A stretch of 8,620 nucleotides of DNA from Nocardioidaceae bacterium. Lineage in GTDB: Bacteria > Actinomycetota > Actinomycetes > Propionibacteriales > Nocardioidaceae. A program made the translations under genes and the position numbers. Positions 6,058 to 8,620 of the stretch are shown here, piece after piece. The notes beneath the pieces are model-generated. The model saw nothing but the letters and a program-made list of their open reading frames with translations. It did not search any database and was not told the DNA's origin. Location of the stretch: the NCBI GenBank assembly GCA_013813125.1, contig JACCSH010000328.1:1-8620 (forward strand), given 5' to 3'. Positions within the stretch are counted from its first letter, which is position 1; each line of letters begins with the position of its first letter.

Positions 6058-6459
6058 ATGTCCCGCATGATCTTCGTCAACCTGCCCGTGAAAGACATCG
6101 CAGCCTCGAGGGCCTTCTTCACCCGCCTCGGGTTCGGCTTCAACACGAAGTTCAGCGACGACCGGGCGCTGTGCATGGTGGTCGCTGACAACATCTTTGT
6201 GATGCTGCTCGAAGAAGGCTTCTTCCGAACTTTCATCAACGGCGAAGTGAGCGACGCACACCAGACGACCGAGGTACTCACCTGCCTGAGCGCGAGCAGC
6301 AAGGAGGAGGTCCAGGAGCTGGTGCGCAAGGCGCTCGACGCCGGTGCCAAGCCGTGGCAGGAACCGGTCGCGCACGGCGGGATGTACGGCCACAGCTTCC
6401 AGGATCCTGACGGCCATGTGTGGGAGATCATGCATATGGACTCGGCCGAGGAGCAGTAG
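6058..6459 (+). CDS. Single-domain VOC (glyoxalase/bleomycin-resistance-fold) protein
   Basis: Small cytoplasmic protein of 133 residues with one VOC domain. It starts MSRMIFVNLPVKDIAASRAFF, has the middle block CLSASSKEEVQELVRKAL (76-93) and the end motif SFQDPDGHVWEI (113-124). E123 matches the usual C-terminal metal ligand, but the N-terminal ligand position is F6 rather than His, so metal binding would have to use other residues or be lost. Uncharacterised actinobacterial homologues of this type are often labelled glyoxalase or lactoylglutathione lyase without proof. GGAAGG (6043-6048 area) lies about 8 nt before ATG 6058; a second ATG at 6067 is less well placed. It is divergent from the sigma gene and shares an upstream element with the other VOC gene. 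Its last codons begin a repeat that recurs twice downstream. Confidence 0.87.
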   Translation: MSRMIFVNLPVKDIAASRAFFTRLGFGFNTKFSDDRALCMVVADNIFVMLLEEGFFRTFINGEVSDAHQTTEVLTCLSASSKEEVQELVRKALDAGAKPWQEPVAHGGMYGHSFQDPDGHVWEIMHMDSAEEQ

Positions 6460-6516
6460 GGGGCGCACCGGTCCTGTCGAGGAGCGGTAAGTCGCTGACC
6501 CGCGAGGAGCTGTAGG
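6447..6516 (+). repeat. Three copies of CGAGGAGCNGTARG
   Basis: Copies lie at 6447-6460, 6478-6491 and 6503-6516. The first is the end of the VOC gene (Glu-Glu-Gln-stop); the other two also read GAG GAG NNG followed by TAG or TAA, but in different frames. CTCGGCCGA likewise occurs at 6441-6449 and 6523-6531. The pattern looks like small duplications of the gene's tail, or binding sites in the following spacer. Confidence 0.4.
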
Positions 6517-6647
6517 TCAGAGCTCGGCCGAAATGTCCAGCATCTGGGCTCGAGGTCCGGTTGCCAGCCGGGCACCCGCTTGGTGGTGATGGCTCGCGTC
6601 GAGGGGGGTATTAGGGCTCCATCGCAACGTCTCGCGAAGGAGGCCTC
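6460..6647 (+). other. Non-coding spacer between the VOC gene and the aldehyde dehydrogenase gene
   Basis: These 188 bp hold repeat copies two and three, a small dyad GAGCT (6507-6511) / AGCTC (6521-6525), and a run of six G followed by TATTAG (6609-6614), which could be a -10 box, although no matching -35 was found. No convincing small gene was seen. Confidence 0.5.
6637..6643 (+). promoter_or_regulatory. Shine-Dalgarno site that sets the GTG start of the aldehyde dehydrogenase
   Basis: AAGGAGG ends 4 nt before GTG 6648. The spacing is short, but this is the strongest ribosome binding site near the start, and no ATG occurs at a suitable place. Confidence 0.65.
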
Positions 6648-8039
6648 GTGTCTGAGCCCGTTGTCCGTGCCCTCTCGATCCTCGACCCGTCCGACGGTTC
6701 GCTCATCGGCGAGCCCGACTGCGCCACAATCACAGAGGTGGAAGCCCTCATCGGCTCCGCGGGAAAGGCTCAGCCGGAGTGGGGCCGGATGGCACCTGCC
6801 GAGCGGGCAGCCCTCGTCCACGATGCGGCAGATCGAGTCGCTGCGGCGGCCGACGAGTTGGCGCGGCTGACCACCCGTGAGATGGGCAAGCCGCTCGCTG
6901 ACGCCCGTGGCGGCGTCGACGCCGGTGTCTCGACGCTGCGGCAGTACGCCGAGCTGGGTCCGCTGCACCGCGGCCGGTCCCTCCAGGGGTCCTGGGGTGC
7001 CACGGACCTGATGGTTCACGAACCTCGCGGGGTGGTTGCTGCGATCACCCCCTGGAACGACCCGGTCGCTGTGCCCTGCGGGATCATCGGCGCGGCGCTG
7101 GTCACCGGTAACACTGTGGTGTTCAAGCCGTCGGAGCGTACGCCACATACAGGTCTCGAGCTTGCCCGGTTGATTGCCGCGGGGCTGCCACCGGGTGTCG
7201 TAGAGGTGATCGTCGGCGATGGTGCGGCCGGCAGCGCACTCGCCGCGTCGCCGGACATCGACGTCGTAGCGCACGTCGGATCCACCGCCACCGGTCGTTC
7301 GATCGCTGCCGCTGCAGCGCGCACAGGGGCAAAGGTGCTCCACGAAAATGGCGGCAACGACCCGCTGCTCGTCGATGCGAACGTGGACCCTGAGTGGGCG
7401 GCGGAGCAGGCGTCGCTGGGTGCGTTCGCGAACGCCGGGCAGATCTGCACGTCGGTGGAGAGGATCTACGTGCTCGAGGAGGTCGCCGACGCATTCCTAA
7501 CCGCGTTGGTACGACGCGCGGAGGCGCTCGTGATGGGTCCAGGCACCGAGCCGACAACCCAGCTTGGCCCGCTCGTGGACGTCCGGCAGCGCGACGCCGT
7601 ACACGAGCAGGTGACGGAAGCGGTTTCCGCTGGCGCGAAGCTGCTCACCGGCGGAGCGATCCCGGAGGGACCTGGTTCGTTCTATCCCGCGACGGTGCTA
7701 TCGGGATGTACGGCGGATATGACCGTGATGCGGGAGGAGACCTTCGGCCCAGTCGCTCCTGTGTGCGTGGTCCCGGACTTCGATGCGGGGCTCGAGGCGG
7801 CCTGCGCAGGACGGTACGGCCTGGCTGCGGTTGTTCTCACGTCGTCGATGGAGCACGGCCAGCGCGCGTGGCGTGAGCTGCCGGTAGGCACCGTCAAGGT
7901 GAATGCTGCCTTCGGTGGCGCACCCGGCGGGGCGGCGCAGCCTCGAGGCGTGAGCGGCTCGGGATTCGGTTACGGCCCCGAACTGCTCGACGAGATGACC
8001 GTGACAAAGGTCGTCCACCTCGGCCTGCCTCGAGCCTGA
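6648..8039 (+). CDS. NAD(P)-dependent aldehyde dehydrogenase
   Basis: Oxidises an aldehyde to its carboxylic acid in the cytoplasm. It has 463 residues, near the normal size. Seen: oxyanion Asn N137 in TPWN, the cofactor motif FKPSERTP with K160 and E163 (Glu here favours NAD+ over NADP+), GSTATGR (211-217), general-base Glu E233, nucleophile C267 in NAGQICTS, and ETFGP with E364. The C-terminal bridging segment is also present (SGSGFGYGPELLDEMTVTKVVH). Around E233 it reads LHENGGNDP; the residue after Glu is Asn, where the family signature expects a small or hydrophobic residue. The start is GTG 6648. Substrate unknown: succinate-semialdehyde, benzaldehyde-type and general aliphatic aldehydes are all possible. 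It is 188 bp after the VOC gene, so an operon link is uncertain, and it ends 111 bp before the amylase gene. Confidence 0.92.
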   Translation: MSEPVVRALSILDPSDGSLIGEPDCATITEVEALIGSAGKAQPEWGRMAPAERAALVHDAADRVAAAADELARLTTREMGKPLADARGGVDAGVSTLRQYAELGPLHRGRSLQGSWGATDLMVHEPRGVVAAITPWNDPVAVPCGIIGAALVTGNTVVFKPSERTPHTGLELARLIAAGLPPGVVEVIVGDGAAGSALAASPDIDVVAHVGSTATGRSIAAAAARTGAKVLHENGGNDPLLVDANVDPEWAAEQASLGAFANAGQICTSVERIYVLEEVADAFLTALVRRAEALVMGPGTEPTTQLGPLVDVRQRDAVHEQVTEAVSAGAKLLTGGAIPEGPGSFYPATVLSGCTADMTVMREETFGPVAPVCVVPDFDAGLEAACAGRYGLAAVVLTSSMEHGQRAWRELPVGTVKVNAAFGGAPGGAAQPRGVSGSGFGYGPELLDEMTVTKVVHLGLPRA

Positions 8040-8058
8040 CGCCGCTCCGTCTCGATTC

Positions 8059-8073
8059 CGGCCGATGCGGCTG
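8059..8073 (+). terminator. Possible terminator hairpin after the aldehyde dehydrogenase
   Basis: CGGCCG (8059-8064) pairs with CGGCTG (8068-8073) around ATG, giving six pairs including one G-U. It starts 20 nt after the stop codon. No T tract follows, which is common in high-GC actinobacteria but leaves the call weak. Confidence 0.3.
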
Positions 8074-8110
8074 CACACCCTTTCCCAAAACCCAACCGCG
8101 GGCCTATCAT

Positions 8111-8142
8111 CCGAGGGCCGGTGTCATCCACCCCACCCTCGG
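8111..8142 (+). promoter_or_regulatory. Inverted repeat overlapping the amylase ribosome binding site
   Basis: CCGAGGG (8111-8117) is exactly complementary to CCCTCGG (8136-8142), with an 18-nt loop. The right arm overlaps the first bases of GGGAG (8141-8145), the Shine-Dalgarno site for GTG 8151. In RNA it could lower translation of the amylase; as DNA it could be an operator. Confidence 0.35.
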
Positions 8143-8150
8143 GAGCCCTC

Positions 8151-8620
8151 GTGCGCACCTCGTTCCGCTTCAGTCTCACCGCCACCGTCTGCTCCTTGGC
8201 TCTTGCTCTACCACTGGCACCTGCGGGTGCAGCCGATACCGAAGGCGGCGAGGGGAAGCGGGTCGCCAAGCATTCCGTTCGCAAGGCGCTGACCGACCAG
8301 AACTTTTATTTCGTCATGGGCGACCGGTTCGAGGATGGAGACCCATCCAACAACACTGGCGGCATCGCAGGTGGTCCGAATGATCATGGGTACGACCCGA
8401 CCAGCAAGGGGTTCTACAACGGCGGTGACCTCGCGGGGCTAACGTCGCAGCTCGACTACATCGAAGGGCTGGGCACGACCGCGATCTGGCTTACTCCGAT
8501 CTTCAAGAACAAGGCGGTCCAGCTTGAGGACGGCCCGTCCGCGGGCTACCACGGGTACTGGATCACCGACTTCACCCGGGTTGACCCGCATCTTGGCACC
8601 AACGCGGAGCTGGCCCAGCT
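8151..8620 (+). CDS. Secreted alpha-amylase family (GH13) protein, N-terminal part
   Basis: Extracellular glycoside hydrolase that should cleave alpha-1,4-linked glucans such as starch. The gene runs off the right edge; 156 complete codons are seen. GTG 8151 is preceded by GGGAG with a 5-nt gap. Residues 1-27 form a signal peptide: Arg at 2 and 6, a hydrophobic core about 7-22, and likely cleavage after A25-G26-A27. The mature part shows typical GH13 blocks: NFYFVMGDRFEDGDP (51-65), NDHGYDPTSKGFYNGGDL (77-94), LDYIEGLGTTAIWLTPIF (101-118), and GYHGYWITDF with DPHLGT (132-150). The catalytic Asp/Glu/Asp regions lie beyond the window, so activity cannot be judged. No sugar-responsive regulator gene is nearby; the inverted repeat over the ribosome binding site may control it. 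Confidence 0.9.
   Translation, partial: MRTSFRFSLTATVCSLALALPLAPAGAADTEGGEGKRVAKHSVRKALTDQNFYFVMGDRFEDGDPSNNTGGIAGGPNDHGYDPTSKGFYNGGDLAGLTSQLDYIEGLGTTAIWLTPIFKNKAVQLEDGPSAGYHGYWITDFTRVDPHLGTNAELAQ

Noticed and set aside
6018..7343. Long minus-strand open frame (441 codons) opposite the small VOC and aldehyde dehydrogenase genes
   Set aside because: It spans two real plus-strand genes and their spacer, and has no recognisable motif.

Overview
The window is GC-rich DNA with dense genes, GTG as well as ATG starts and strong codon third-position GC bias. The protein families point to an actinobacterium: a SigG-like ECF sigma factor with a SnoaL-type tail, a Cfp30B-like double-VOC protein, a YwaF/TIGR02206 membrane protein and a large-LuxR C-terminus. 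A Mycobacteriales, Propionibacteriales or Pseudonocardiales member fits; the sequence alone does not fix the genus. No tRNA, rRNA, CRISPR array, transposase or phage gene was seen.

Left block (+ strand, 1-2930): the C-terminal part of a LuxR-type regulator whose reading frame is broken near position 95, then a two-gene unit of an NmrA/HSCARG-like NAD(P)-binding protein and a SAM-dependent O-methyltransferase, separated by 13 nt and each with a clear Shine-Dalgarno sequence. The pair looks like a small tailoring or redox operon, possibly under the regulator.

Middle block (- strand, 5850-2995): an ECF sigma factor, a two-domain VOC protein and a seven-helix YwaF-like membrane protein, in tandem. 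The sigma gene is divergent from a single-domain VOC gene (+, 6058-6459) across a 207-bp intergenic region rich in dyads. Both VOC genes, on opposite strands on either side of the sigma gene, carry the same upstream element CGCTG-N5-GGTCTACCTG-N4-ACAAC. This is the most interesting signal in the window: it suggests one sigma-centred module with a common control element, or a common sequence remnant.

Right block (+ strand, 6460-8620): a 188-bp spacer with three copies of CGAGGAGCNGTARG, an aldehyde dehydrogenase with all catalytic residues but an unusual glutamate motif, a possible terminator hairpin, and the N-terminus of a secreted GH13 alpha-amylase that runs off the window. These last two genes show no clear link to the sigma/VOC module.
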